A stretch of DNA of 33,893 bases from Planctomycetota bacterium (GTDB lineage Bacteria > Planctomycetota > UBA1135 > GCA-002748355). The translations under genes were made by a program, and so were the position numbers. Shown in pieces: positions 1-8,051 of the stretch. The notes under the pieces were generated by a model. The model was not told the origin of the DNA and searched no databases. It saw only the letters and a program-made list of their open reading frames with translations. Each line of letters starts with the position of its first letter. Position 1 is the first letter of the stretch. Location: the NCBI GenBank assembly GCA_026984035.1, contig JALSSW010000184.1:1-33893 (forward strand), given 5' to 3'.

Positions 1-2
1 CC

Positions 3-596
3 CCCGGCCCCTTGGTTCTTAAGGCTCCAGATGAGGGACACCCTTTGTTGGCCCAACTCTCCACGCCCCCCATCCTGCTCCATCCAGGTTGCGATGAGTC
101 TGCACGCTGGAGATTTCGGCGAGGGGTCGCTCGACGCCTCTGGCCTCTAGGACACTGGAAAGCCCTGGCAATAGGGCTGAAGAAATGGGGAAGGACCGCT
201 GTCTTCGTGTCAGGAACCAAGCGGGAAGGTCGCTGGATCCACCGTTTTTTAAAACGGGAAGGGCTCCACTTCCCACACCTCCAAGGGCTTTCTCTTCCAC
301 TCTTGGCCGGAACCATGGCCCAGTCCCAAGCCCTGATTGGGGTGGATTCTGGTCCGCTCCATCTAGCAACCGCCTTGGGACTCCCTTCGATCGGCCTCTA
401 TGGCCCAAGCCCCGTCAGTTTCACGGGCCCCTGGTCCCAAAATGGTTCCAGCCGAGTCATACAAAAACCCCTTCCCTGTAGCCCATGCCAAGGGAAAGGG
501 GTTCATTGCCCCAGGAATGTCTGCATGGAGGAGATCCAGCCCGAAGAAGCCCTGGAAGCCCTCAGAACTCTTCTCCAAACAGTAAGCCACACCTAG
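3..596 (+). CDS. Glycosyltransferase family 9 (heptosyltransferase-like), 5'-truncated by window edge
   Basis: This is the C-terminal part of an ADP-heptose:LPS heptosyltransferase-like GT9 enzyme, which transfers a sugar onto lipopolysaccharide core or a related glycan at the inner face of the cytoplasmic membrane. The reading frame is open to the window edge, so the TTG at 12 is probably not the real start. About 195 residues are present, against about 330-350 in the family. The GT9 nucleotide-sugar site is clear: GVDSGPLHLATALGLP, then IGLYGPS. It is followed by the cysteine cluster CSPC...C...C near the C-terminus that is common in heptosyltransferases. The neighbouring polysaccharide export gene fits an envelope-glycan role. 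The acceptor sugar cannot be read from the sequence. Confidence 0.88.
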   Translation, partial: PGPLVLKAPDEGHPLLAQLSTPPILLHPGCDESARWRFRRGVARRLWPLGHWKALAIGLKKWGRTAVFVSGTKREGRWIHRFLKREGLHFPHLQGLSLPLLAGTMAQSQALIGVDSGPLHLATALGLPSIGLYGPSPVSFTGPWSQNGSSRVIQKPLPCSPCQGKGVHCPRNVCMEEIQPEEALEALRTLLQTVSHT

Positions 597-622
597 CCCG
601 AGGCCTGACGGAGAAAATGAAG

Positions 623-656
623 TGATGGCTCCTCGCGGATAGGGAAAAGGCCATCA
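623..656. terminator. Possible terminator hairpin between convergent genes
   Basis: A perfect 7-bp inverted repeat (TGATGGC at 623-629, GCCATCA at 650-656) lies 27 bases after the glycosyltransferase stop. It reaches into the last codons of the convergent Fis-type gene. A T-rich stretch (TATTTGTTTTAG) follows on the plus strand. The 20-base loop is long, so this is only a weak candidate. Confidence 0.25.
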
Positions 657-1100
657 GCTATTTGTTTTAGCCTCTCCCACGCTCTGCGCCGCCGCAGCAG
701 TATTTGCTGCTTTGTTTCGCGACCGAATCATCCCAACCTGATAACTTTTGAGCTTGTTATAAAGCGTTTTTGTATCAATCCCAAGGATCTTAGCTGCCCG
801 GGTTTTGTTCCCTCCAGTGCTGGACAGGACACGAAAAATATGCCGTTTTTCGATTTCGGCCAAGGGAAGGGTTAACAAGTTTTCGGGCTCATCCTCCCCA
901 GTTGCTTGGAGGAATCGGTCCCGGACTCCACGAACATCTATCAAAATGAAGTCAGCCAGGCCACCTTCGATAAAACCGCGAAGTTGGTCAAAATCCTTGA
1001 CGCGATCAACTTGGCAGGGAAAACCCCGAATGCAATCTTCGAGTTGCCCAGCAGCCTCGCCATGGTCGGAATAAACAAAGATCTTATTTGCCAAAGGCAT
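654..1100 (-). CDS. Small Fis-type DNA-binding response regulator without AAA+ domain
   Basis: This is a predicted 148-residue DNA-binding regulator. Residues 80-120 form a Fis/NtrC-type C-terminal helix-turn-helix (GGNKTRAAKILGID, then TLYNKL), as found at the end of sigma-54 activators. Residues 5-65 resemble the first half of a receiver domain, with an acidic residue at the end of strand 1 (Asp12) and FILID at the position of the phosphorylated aspartate (Asp55). The second half of the receiver and the whole AAA+ ATPase are missing. I chose the ATG at 1100 because AAGGAG lies about 6 bases upstream; the frame extends to 1208 without ribosome-binding support. The tail after residue 125 is Ala-rich and probably disordered. 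It may regulate the neighbouring envelope genes, but that is inference. Confidence 0.8.
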   Translation of the reverse strand: MPLANKIFVYSDHGEAAGQLEDCIRGFPCQVDRVKDFDQLRGFIEGGLADFILIDVRGVRDRFLQATGEDEPENLLTLPLAEIEKRHIFRVLSSTGGNKTRAAKILGIDTKTLYNKLKSYQVGMIRSRNKAANTAAAAQSVGEAKTNS

Positions 1101-1461
1101 GGATCTCTCCTTTGCCATCCTTTTTGGATGGAACCAAATGACTTTTCGGGGGAGAATCGTCTCAGTTGAGGGGGAATTCAACTTAATTTCGGATTTGAGC
1201 AAAAGCAATGCAGAACAAAGACCTTGGCACCCGGCCTTTATTTCAGACCAGCTAGCTCAAAACCAAGAGCTGGTTACGAATGTTTCCCACCTTCGTTTGA
1301 GATTTTACGAAAAAAAACCCCAGTCCGCCGAATTGCCTCCGAGTTTCTGAGTGTCACCCGCCTTGAAGAGAACCAACAATCCACAAGGCCAAGGAAGCGG
1401 GAAGCGAATAGGCAGAGGACTTGGCTCTGAGAATCCTCCGCCACCCAAGGAATGTAAGAAA
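1101..1461. other. Gene-free stretch upstream of the Fis-type regulator
   Basis: No convincing coding frame is seen in these 361 bases. They should hold the promoter of the minus-strand Fis-type gene and the 3' end of the polysaccharide export transcript. A 7-bp inverted repeat, ACCAGCT/AGCTGGT, lies at about 1248-1275. A run of eight A at about 1310 would read as a U-run for the minus-strand export transcript, but no good stem precedes it. Confidence 0.5.
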
Positions 1462-2172
1462 TTAATTCCCAGTCGGAACAGCGATCCCTGTGATGGGGAC
1501 TGGAAGAATCCTCCGGATATACAGTTCCACCCAGTTCCCCACATCGGCAATGCCAGAAGTTTGGGCATAAACCACATCCCCAGGCAACACAAGGAAGTCC
1601 GGAGTGCCATCATGCAGGATCGTATCTGCGTTGACCCTATATGTGTGGTCCCTGCCCCGGCCGTTGTTACGAAGAACCCTGACGTCACTCCATTTTGCAG
1701 TAATGGCCAACCCCCCCGCGGCAGCGATGGCTTGGGAGAGTATCATCCCCTGGACATAAGGGATCGGACCGGGGTTTTTTACTTCTCCAGCCACATAAAC
1801 GGAGCGAAGGGCAGCCTCAGTAAGAGAAACCGTCACTTCCGGATTGTTGAGGAATTTGGCATAAGCGGCCTGGACTTCCCTCCTAAAAGCTCCAATGGTT
1901 TTCCCCGAGGCTCTCAGGGCAGCCGGGAGTCGCTTTAAAGCCACCATTCCATTAGGCGAAACAATCAACTCCTGGGACAATTCCTCATTCTTGAACACAG
2001 AAACAAGGATTTTATCCCCTCCTCGGAGAATGTAGTCTTGATCCATAAAGGTCCTCCATTCCCTCACAACCGCCTTTGCATCAAAGGGGGGTGCAGAACT
2101 GCAAGACGCCAGAATGCCCGCAAACAAAAGGAACAGCAAAGTCCAAGGACGGAGGAATGAAGCAGGTTTCAT
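1462..2172 (-). CDS. Wza-type polysaccharide export lipoprotein (Poly_export + SLBB)
   Basis: This is an outer-membrane polysaccharide export protein that would form the channel for exopolysaccharide or capsule secretion. The signal peptide (residues 1-23) ends in a lipobox with Cys24 (LASC). A Poly_export domain follows (about 44-125; YILRGGDKILVSVF, then a NPEVTVSL strand). After it comes one SLBB beta-grasp domain (VYVAGEVKNPGPI, then LSQAIAAAGG) and the typical closing LVLPGDVVYAQ. At 236 residues it is shorter than E. coli Wza and has only one SLBB, which is common outside the Wza group. GGAG lies about 6 bases before the ATG. No Wzc or Wzx/Wzy partner is in view. Confidence 0.92.
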   Translation of the reverse strand: MKPASFLRPWTLLFLLFAGILASCSSAPPFDAKAVVREWRTFMDQDYILRGGDKILVSVFKNEELSQELIVSPNGMVALKRLPAALRASGKTIGAFRREVQAAYAKFLNNPEVTVSLTEAALRSVYVAGEVKNPGPIPYVQGMILSQAIAAAGGLAITAKWSDVRVLRNNGRGRDHTYRVNADTILHDGTPDFLVLPGDVVYAQTSGIADVGNWVELYIRRILPVPITGIAVPTGN

Positions 2173-3049
2173 GGAATTCTCCAGAAAGACAACCGATACA
2201 GGTCCATCAGCAAGACCGAAGGAAAAGGAACTGTGCTCAAGGTATCGACACTATCGGCGTTTTCCTACAAAGGCTTTATGCCATCTGCTCGGATTCCTCG
2301 TCCTCCCTCTTCTCCTGCTTCCCAGTTGCCTACCGATTCAAATAGAACCTGCCCCAGGTTGGGAGGAGGCAGATTTGGGAGGAGGGAAGTGGTGGGAAAA
2401 CTTAAGCCAGCACCTAGACCCCATCCATACCCCAGAAGGGAGGCCTCTCTCAGTCAGGATCTACGGGAAAGGCCCAAAAACGGTGATGATCATTGGGGGA
2501 ATCCACGGATCAGAACCCGGAAGTGCAATGTTGGTGGAAGATTTTGAGCGCTGGATCCAACAAGAGGGCCCTCCAAAAAGCTTCACCCTTCTGTTTGTGA
2601 ACCCAGCCAACCCTGACGGTCTGGCAAAAGGGGTCCGGAAAAACGCCCATAGAGTCGATCTAAACCGGAATTTTCCTGCCTCAAACTTCAAAAGCCTGCC
2701 TAGTTCCGGCCCTAAACCCCTCTCCGAACCAGAGAGTCGGTTCCTTGCAAACCTTATTAAGCAATTTCACCCCAACTTTATCCTTTCTGTCCATCAACCC
2801 AGGCGAAGTGTCAATTGGGATGGACCGGCTAGGGAGTTGGCCCAAATCATGGCAAAGGCAAATGGATACCGACTAGAGGCCAGTGTGGGGTATCCTACCC
2901 CCGGAAGCCTCGGTTCTTGGGCAGGAATCGATCTGCAGATCCCCATCATTACCCTCGAACTGCCTCGATTCCCCGACAGCCAAGAAGGTTTCTTCGCCGA
3001 TAACAAGGAGGCCATCCTCCTGGCTCTCCACAGGGTGGCGACCCAATAG
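2171..3049 (+). CDS. M14-family zinc peptidase lipoprotein, MpaA-like
   Basis: This is a predicted zinc carboxypeptidase of the M14 family, closest in motif style to murein-peptide amidase MpaA or succinylglutamate desuccinylase-like enzymes. HGSE in IGGIHGSEPGS gives the first two zinc ligands. VDLNRNFP supplies the substrate-binding Arg, LSVHQP the third zinc ligand, and ITLELPR the catalytic Glu. A hydrophobic stretch with lipobox LLPSC suggests an envelope lipoprotein acting on cell-wall peptides. The start is uncertain. The only in-frame ATG before the signal peptide (2171) overlaps the start codon of the divergent export gene and leaves an unusually long 37-residue basic n-region. A CTG at 2231 has a purine-rich AAGGAAAAGGAA before it. 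Confidence 0.85.
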   Translation: MEFSRKTTDTGPSARPKEKELCSRYRHYRRFPTKALCHLLGFLVLPLLLLPSCLPIQIEPAPGWEEADLGGGKWWENLSQHLDPIHTPEGRPLSVRIYGKGPKTVMIIGGIHGSEPGSAMLVEDFERWIQQEGPPKSFTLLFVNPANPDGLAKGVRKNAHRVDLNRNFPASNFKSLPSSGPKPLSEPESRFLANLIKQFHPNFILSVHQPRRSVNWDGPARELAQIMAKANGYRLEASVGYPTPGSLGSWAGIDLQIPIITLELPRFPDSQEGFFADNKEAILLALHRVATQ

Positions 3050-3072
3050 GGATCCGATATTTTGGAAAAAAT

Positions 3073-3151
3073 CCAAGGGTTTCGAAAACCCCCTTGCTTG
3101 GAGGTAAAAAGACTTTTCATGGCTTTAGGCCGGTTTTTGTCCTGAAACCGG
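3073..3151 (+). promoter_or_regulatory. Two hairpins upstream of the ECF sigma gene
   Basis: In the 179-base gap between the M14 gene and the sigma gene lie two perfect short stems. One is GGGTTT/AAACCC (3077-3082 with 3086-3091), extended by CCAA/TTGG. The other is CCGGTTT/AAACCGG (3130-3136 with 3145-3151). The first could end the M14 transcript, though no U-run follows. TGAAACC at 3143-3149 resembles the -35 element of ECF promoters and could mark autoregulation. No convincing -10 partner was identified. Confidence 0.3.
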
Positions 3152-3228
3152 GGTTTCCCGGGAGTTTATCTCGCTTATAACCGTCCAGACTCGCGGCCTT
3201 TTTCTTAAAATTCTCGAGCCAAACCCTT

Positions 3229-3795
3229 ATGGAAACGAACACAGCCCTTGACCCTCTGGTCCTGGCCGCATACAAGCGAGCCGTAAGAGAATTCGCCGGA
3301 CCGCTCAAAGGATTCTCCGCCCGGGTCTTGGGACCCGACGCAGAATGGGCGGAAGATGTTTCGCAGGATGCACTCCTGGCTCTCTATCGTCACCTGCATC
3401 AAATCCCGGAGCATTCCTGGAAACCCTGGCTCTATCGAGTCGCGCGCAACCTCTGCCTGGACCGCCTCCGGCGACGCAAACACCGCCCAAGGAATTTTCG
3501 TGACATTCGGGATGACGACAGTCCAGAGATTGCCCCCCCAACCTCATGGACTCAGAGACCCGACATCCGCCTCCAAGACAAGGAAACCCAAGAGGCTCTC
3601 GAAAAGGCAATCCAAGAACTCTCCCCAAAATTCCGAGAAGTCTATCTCCTCTGCGAACGTCAAGAGCTCAGCTATGAACAAGCGGCCAGTGTCCTCAAGA
3701 TCCCACTGAAAACCGTTTCCACTCGGCTCTTCCGAGCTCGCAAGAAATTAATCAAAGCAATGCAACCATATTTGGGTGATCATCCTCATCGTTAA
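3229..3795 (+). CDS. RNA polymerase ECF sigma factor
   Basis: This 188-residue protein is an extracytoplasmic-function sigma-70 factor. Region 2 (about residues 20-85) includes WAEDVSQDALLALYRHL and PWLYRVARNLCLDRLRRRK, the part that contacts core polymerase and the -10 element. Region 4 (about 125-180) is a helix-turn-helix beginning LSPKFREVYLL and continuing YEQAASVLKIPLKTVSTRL, which reads the -35 element. There is no region 3, as expected for ECF factors. It is followed directly by a zinc-binding anti-sigma factor, so it is probably held inactive until an envelope signal arrives. Target genes cannot be named, though nearby envelope genes are plausible. Confidence 0.95.
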   Translation: METNTALDPLVLAAYKRAVREFAGPLKGFSARVLGPDAEWAEDVSQDALLALYRHLHQIPEHSWKPWLYRVARNLCLDRLRRRKHRPRNFRDIRDDDSPEIAPPTSWTQRPDIRLQDKETQEALEKAIQELSPKFREVYLLCERQELSYEQAASVLKIPLKTVSTRLFRARKKLIKAMQPYLGDHPHR

Positions 3796-3820
3796 TTCAA
3801 CAAGTGACACCCTTCCTAAG

Positions 3821-5197
3821 ATGACGAACGGAAACCACAAACATACTGAGAGTTCATCCAAGAATCCGGCGACTCTGTCCTGCAGAGAAACCCAAGCCCT
3901 GATTTCGGAATCACTCGATCACCGCTTGCAGTCCAGCCTGGATCGGGGACTTCGCAAACACATCTTCAGCTGCCCCCCTTGCCGAAAAGTTTACCAAGAT
4001 CTTTTAGCCCTTCAGGCTTTGGTTAAGGGACAACCCGAAGATCAGGTTTCCCCCGACTTTATGGAAGTTCTCGAAAGGCGGATCGCATCAGGAGAAGGAA
4101 CGCCCACTGCCGCCCTCGATTCCCCCATTCCCCTTGCGCGAAAGTTGAAGCTCTTCAGCTCAGGTATGGCGACAGCCGCAGCACTTCTCCTCTCGGCTTG
4201 GCTTGTTCTGGATGAGATCACCCCTCCTCCCATCAAACCAGAAAACGCGCCTATTTTCGTTCAACCCGGGAACCAAAAAATGGCAATGACTCCCGGCAAG
4301 ATTTTCAGCAGTCGAGTCAGCGACAACAACTCCAACATTGGAGACATCAACAGGAGGTCTTTTTTCCAAGATTCACCTATGTCCCAGAAGGTTTTCCAGG
4401 GGACAATGAACTCCATTAACAATGAGAAACTTTCTGCTGATGCTGAAGGATTTCCCTCCATTCCCTATAGCAGAAGTCGCAGGCTGACCCCCCTCTCCAA
4501 GACTTCGGCAAAAACAACGTCTTCACCAGGCCTGCAACCCGAAAACCTCGAAAAGTTCCGGAGGCATTTTCAACCTCATACAACTCCTCTAGGAGAGACA
4601 CCCTTTGCCAGAACACAGTTCCCTGGTGACATGGATTTGGTTGACCCCTCCCTTTTTGCTCTAGGCCTCTTCAAAGGAACTTTAAAAAGCCTGGAAGACC
4701 TAAAGGCCAACACGCAGAGGTTCAAACATTTCCCACCCCATAAAGCCATTCAAGAGATCCTAAAATCCGCTCAGGAAGCACGCGACTGCACCAGCCTCCT
4801 GCTTAAATTGGACAGAAGATTACTCGACCTGAACCCCGCAAATGGAACATGGCTCAAGAAGGTCCATCACCAACTTCAAAAAGTTACGGAACTCGGCACC
4901 ACAATACAAAGCGATGGTAAGGGCGTTCGAGACTCTCTCCAGAAGATCCAGCTACTGCTGAAGGATATCCAAACGAAAGACGCCTTAAAATCCCGCGTCA
5001 CAATCCGTCTTAAGTTCGAATCCAACCTTCGGGACTCCCTTCTTGGTACTGGGATGCCCCCACCTTCCCTTCAGCGAGTCCTCAAGGTAATCTCGCGGGC
5101 ATCGGATGGTGATCCCGAAACTCCAAGCAGCTCCTTCTTCCTTTTCGGAGGTAGTGGCGAACTTCGGATCTTCGTCTTGCATGGGAAACAGAAATAG
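3821..5197 (+). CDS. ZAS-type transmembrane anti-sigma factor with long outer domain
   Basis: This protein is predicted to bind and inhibit the ECF sigma factor encoded just upstream. The N-terminus carries the zinc-binding anti-sigma signature Cys21, His47, Cys51, Cys54 (HIFSCPPC), followed by an amphipathic region. One transmembrane helix lies at about 111-130. The remaining roughly 325 residues would sit outside the cytoplasmic membrane. They are Ser/Pro-rich at first, then contain long charged helices (about 285-400) that look coiled-coil. The family usually has 200-250 residues, so the outer part is unusually large and may sense the signal. I chose the ATG at 3821; an in-frame GTG at 3776 would overlap the sigma gene by 20 bases. 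Confidence 0.88.
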   Translation: MTNGNHKHTESSSKNPATLSCRETQALISESLDHRLQSSLDRGLRKHIFSCPPCRKVYQDLLALQALVKGQPEDQVSPDFMEVLERRIASGEGTPTAALDSPIPLARKLKLFSSGMATAAALLLSAWLVLDEITPPPIKPENAPIFVQPGNQKMAMTPGKIFSSRVSDNNSNIGDINRRSFFQDSPMSQKVFQGTMNSINNEKLSADAEGFPSIPYSRSRRLTPLSKTSAKTTSSPGLQPENLEKFRRHFQPHTTPLGETPFARTQFPGDMDLVDPSLFALGLFKGTLKSLEDLKANTQRFKHFPPHKAIQEILKSAQEARDCTSLLLKLDRRLLDLNPANGTWLKKVHHQLQKVTELGTTIQSDGKGVRDSLQKIQLLLKDIQTKDALKSRVTIRLKFESNLRDSLLGTGMPPPSLQRVLKVISRASDGDPETPSSSFFLFGGSGELRIFVLHGKQK

Positions 5198-5205
5198 TTC
5201 TTAGA

Positions 5206-5559
5206 CTATCCTTTCCGCCGCCCTTTAATCTTCTTCCGTTTGTCTTTACAGAAAGGAACAAACACCAAGATTAGGGCCCCAAAAACCATAAGGGAAAAGG
5301 CTACTCTTTTGGAATGCACCAAATAGCTCTCGGGCATCTCCGAGAGGGCAAGCGCAACCTGGTTTTCATTGGGCTGCAAAAAGAAGGTCGCATACCCAAT
5401 CTGGCGGAAAACGAAGAAGGTCGAATTCACCTCTTCGCGCATGAATTTGGCAGTCTTTACCTGGCCAAAGAGGAGAAGGCCGGTCCCGACGAACAAACCG
5501 GACATGAACAGAAGAAAGCCTCGAACCAGATGAAGGTAATGTTTGGGGATGGGGATCAT
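5206..5559 (-). CDS. Small two-helix membrane protein, unknown function
   Basis: I do not recognise this 117-residue protein. It has two hydrophobic segments, at about residues 9-31 and 86-104, separated by a roughly 55-residue hydrophilic stretch. It ends in a very basic tail (KDKRKKIKGRRKG). This predicts both termini in the cytoplasm and a short outer loop. It is the last gene of the minus-strand run containing the two PilT-family ATPases, 68 bases after the second one, and converges with the anti-sigma gene at 8 bases. A membrane partner for the ATPases is possible but unproven. The ribosome-binding site is weak. Confidence 0.65.
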   Translation of the reverse strand: MIPIPKHYLHLVRGFLLFMSGLFVGTGLLLFGQVKTAKFMREEVNSTFFVFRQIGYATFFLQPNENQVALALSEMPESYLVHSKRVAFSLMVFGALILVFVPFCKDKRKKIKGRRKG

Positions 5560-5627
5560 GAAAGAAGATGATTCCCTGCTTCTTCGGAGAAAAAAAGGGC
5601 GGGGGAAAACTTACTAGAACGAAAAGA

Positions 5628-6695
5628 TCAGACTCCCACAGGACTTGCAATGCGCCCTTCGAATCGGCGTCGATCCCCTGCAAAAGTTGCGGCGGTTTCA
5701 GGGCTGACCAGCTTCCTCGTCACTAGAGAATATAAGGCCTGATCCAAAGTACACATCCCAACGCCTCGGCTCTTTTCCATCAAAGCTCCAAGGGCATCAA
5801 AGTTCCCTTCCCCAATAACCTCTCGGATTTCCGGAGTTGCCATAAGAGTCTCGATCGCCGGGATCTTTCCCGTTCCATAGGCTCGATCCAAGAGGACTTG
5901 ACCAAAAGCTGCTGAGAGAGTCTGGGACAAACGTTTCCGAAAACTGTCCCTGAGTTCCGGCCGAATCATATCTTCCATCTTGCAGAGGCTCTGCATCGAA
6001 GAGCCGGAATGAATGGCAGCTATCACCAAAAAGCCCGACTCCGCTGCAGAGAGGACTTCCAAAACAGTTTCTTCACAATCCAAATCCGCGACGACAAGAA
6101 TATCCGGACCAAGGCTTCGTGAGAGAGCCACGCCTTCGGCCAAGCTGGAAATATGGACTCCAACCTCAAGCTGTTGCACAATCCCAAAACCCTCTTCATG
6201 TCGATATTCGATAGGGTCCTCCAGGAAAACCACATGGCGGGAACGCTGTTTACGAAGTTCTGCAACAAGAGAGTGTAGGGTTGTGGACTTCCCTGAACCG
6301 ACGGGACCAGTGAAAAGGAGTAAGCCCGATTCCAAGGCCATAAATTCACTGAGAAAAACAGGGAGTCCGAGTGTCTCGGGATCCGGAACACAGTCGGGAA
6401 GCTCCCTAAGCACGAGCAAGATGCCTTCCAATGTCTGGCTAAGGTTGGCCCGAAACTTTGAATTCCCTGATTCAAGTAAAAAAGAGTGACTCCCCTCTCT
6501 TTCCAAATTTTCCCACTGGGATTCCTTGAGACACCCATTGAAGGCCCCCATCAGGGATTCCTTCGAAATCGGCTCTATCTCCGAGGGGATCAGCTTTCCC
6601 TCAATTCGGAAGAGAGGAACCGCCCCTTCCCGGAGAAAAACCGCCGTGGCTCCAGTCGCTTCGATCTTTTCATGAATTCTTTCGAGAATCGTCAC
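5628..6695 (-). CDS. PilT-family secretion/pilus ATPase with altered Walker B
   Basis: This 355-residue protein matches PilT-type hexameric ATPases that drive type IV pilus retraction or related filament machines. The N-terminal PAS-like domain (1-100) precedes the RecA-like core. Walker A is GPVGSGKS (130-137), the Asp box is EDPIEY (159-164), and the His box keeps its histidine (AAIHSG, His229). The Walker B region is divergent. Where PilT has LVGEMRD, this protein has VVADLDC, so the catalytic Glu is replaced by Asp204 and the Arg-Asp pair is lost. The start is GTG, with GAGGAGG 5-6 bases upstream and overlapping the stop codon of the preceding ATPase gene, which points to translational coupling. 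Confidence 0.88.
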   Translation of the reverse strand: MTILERIHEKIEATGATAVFLREGAVPLFRIEGKLIPSEIEPISKESLMGAFNGCLKESQWENLEREGSHSFLLESGNSKFRANLSQTLEGILLVLRELPDCVPDPETLGLPVFLSEFMALESGLLLFTGPVGSGKSTTLHSLVAELRKQRSRHVVFLEDPIEYRHEEGFGIVQQLEVGVHISSLAEGVALSRSLGPDILVVADLDCEETVLEVLSAAESGFLVIAAIHSGSSMQSLCKMEDMIRPELRDSFRKRLSQTLSAAFGQVLLDRAYGTGKIPAIETLMATPEIREVIGEGNFDALGALMEKSRGVGMCTLDQALYSLVTRKLVSPETAATFAGDRRRFEGRIASPVGV

Positions 6696-6704
6696 GTTTC
6701 CTCC

Positions 6705-7994
6705 TCAGCGCACAGCCTTTAACATGCGGGGGCAGTCCATAGCGCGAGAGATCGCTTCATCCACATCAATACGATCCTCCTCAACCAGATCCATCAAGTT
6801 CTCATCCAACGACTTGCCGGTTTCTTGATCCCCAAGATTTAAAAGGAGGACTAGGTTTTCGAAATCTCCTTTTTCAAGAGCTGCCGATGCATCAGCATCC
6901 ATGCGTAGCTCCTCTCGAGTCAGGATTAAACTTTTGCGGTCCCTGGAAGGAATGAGCTCCTGTTGGACCACCGCGAGAAGAGTAGATGCCAAACTTTTTT
7001 GCACGGGAGCCCTTCTTGCGGGAGAAAAACTGCCAACGATCGACTTTAGGGTTCTTACAGTTCCGGTCCCCCGGACTGCCGCAATGACCAGTTTCCCCAT
7101 CTCGGCTGCCTGTAAAGCCACTTCCATTGCATCAGATCCATTGAGTTCATCGAGGACCAGGATGTCAGCATCGGATCTTAGGGCAGCCCTCAGAGCCTTG
7201 GCCAACCCATTCCCTTTCTCATCAAAAAGCTTTGTTGTTACCAGGCTTCTCTCCCCCCTGAGACAGAACTCCCCATGGGAGGTCAAAACTTGGATATGCA
7301 ACCCTGTTTGTTTAGAGAGATAATGGACCATGGACGCAAGCGTCGTTGTTTTCCCCGAACCGGATCTTCCTGAAATCAGGAATAGGCCGTTTTTTTCTAA
7401 TTGCCCCAGGTGCCAAGGACCATATCCCAGATTCGTAAGAGTAGGGATCTCTGAAGGGAACAAACGAAGAACCGCCGAAATCCCTTTGCTATCGTGGAAG
7501 GCATTGATTCTGGCCCAAAAACCGCTTTCCAGTTGCATCCGACACTGGATAAAGCCCTTCCCCTCGAAGATCTCCTTTTCTTCTTCACTCAAAACAGTAT
7601 CCAAAAAACCTTCCATCCACGCCTGAGTCAAAGGAAGTGCAAATAGTTTACTGAGCCTCCCCCCCAAACGAACAAAGGGGGGCTGAGCGGTGCCAAGGAG
7701 CAAATCTGTGACTTCCAAAGAAAGGGAGCGATGCAACAACTCTTGCAAGGTCGGGATTCTCCCATTATGGGTTTCGCCCAGAATGCGCTCCTCCTCGATC
7801 CGCTCTCGCCGGCGCTCCTGGACATCCAGGACAAGCTTGAGCACATTTTCGTGAATCAAGCCCTCTTCGAGGATGATCTGCCCTAAAGGCTTTGTATTCC
7901 CTCCAAGGAACTGAAGCTGAAGACAACGGTCAATGTCCTCTTTTCCAACGAATTTAGTCTCGAGAAGAATGATCCCGAAACGAGTATCTTCCAT
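6705..7994 (-). CDS. GspE/PilT-family ATPase lacking Asp and His boxes
   Basis: This 429-residue protein is a second ATPase of the same superfamily. Residues 1-62 form a GspE/MshE-type N-terminal helical domain (FGIILLETKFV, then KPLGQIILEEGLI), which often binds a membrane platform or c-di-GMP. After a linker comes a PilT-like N-domain (about 85-195) and the RecA core. Walker A is GRSGSGKT (209-216). Walker B keeps a DE pair (ILVLDELN, Asp282-Glu283). The Asp box is lost (TSHGE replaces EDPIE) and the His box is lost (AAVRGT, Arg308 where His is expected). GGAGG lies about 6 bases before the ATG. It is cotranscribed with the PilT-like gene, 9 bases away. Confidence 0.85.
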   Translation of the reverse strand: MEDTRFGIILLETKFVGKEDIDRCLQLQFLGGNTKPLGQIILEEGLIHENVLKLVLDVQERRRERIEEERILGETHNGRIPTLQELLHRSLSLEVTDLLLGTAQPPFVRLGGRLSKLFALPLTQAWMEGFLDTVLSEEEKEIFEGKGFIQCRMQLESGFWARINAFHDSKGISAVLRLFPSEIPTLTNLGYGPWHLGQLEKNGLFLISGRSGSGKTTTLASMVHYLSKQTGLHIQVLTSHGEFCLRGERSLVTTKLFDEKGNGLAKALRAALRSDADILVLDELNGSDAMEVALQAAEMGKLVIAAVRGTGTVRTLKSIVGSFSPARRAPVQKSLASTLLAVVQQELIPSRDRKSLILTREELRMDADASAALEKGDFENLVLLLNLGDQETGKSLDENLMDLVEEDRIDVDEAISRAMDCPRMLKAVR

Positions 7995-8051
7995 GTGTCC
8001 TCCGGGGAATAGGGGGTGTCCTTCTTCCCTTCGGAAAAGGAAGGTCTCTGA

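Noticed and set aside
1224-1240. TTGGCAC resembling the -24 element of a sigma-54 promoter
   Set aside because: The -12 GC element is absent at the required spacing and the site points towards the 3' end of a convergent gene.
1351-1938. A 195-codon plus-strand open frame
   Set aside because: It lies antisense to the polysaccharide export gene, whose domains are clear, and has no supporting start signal.
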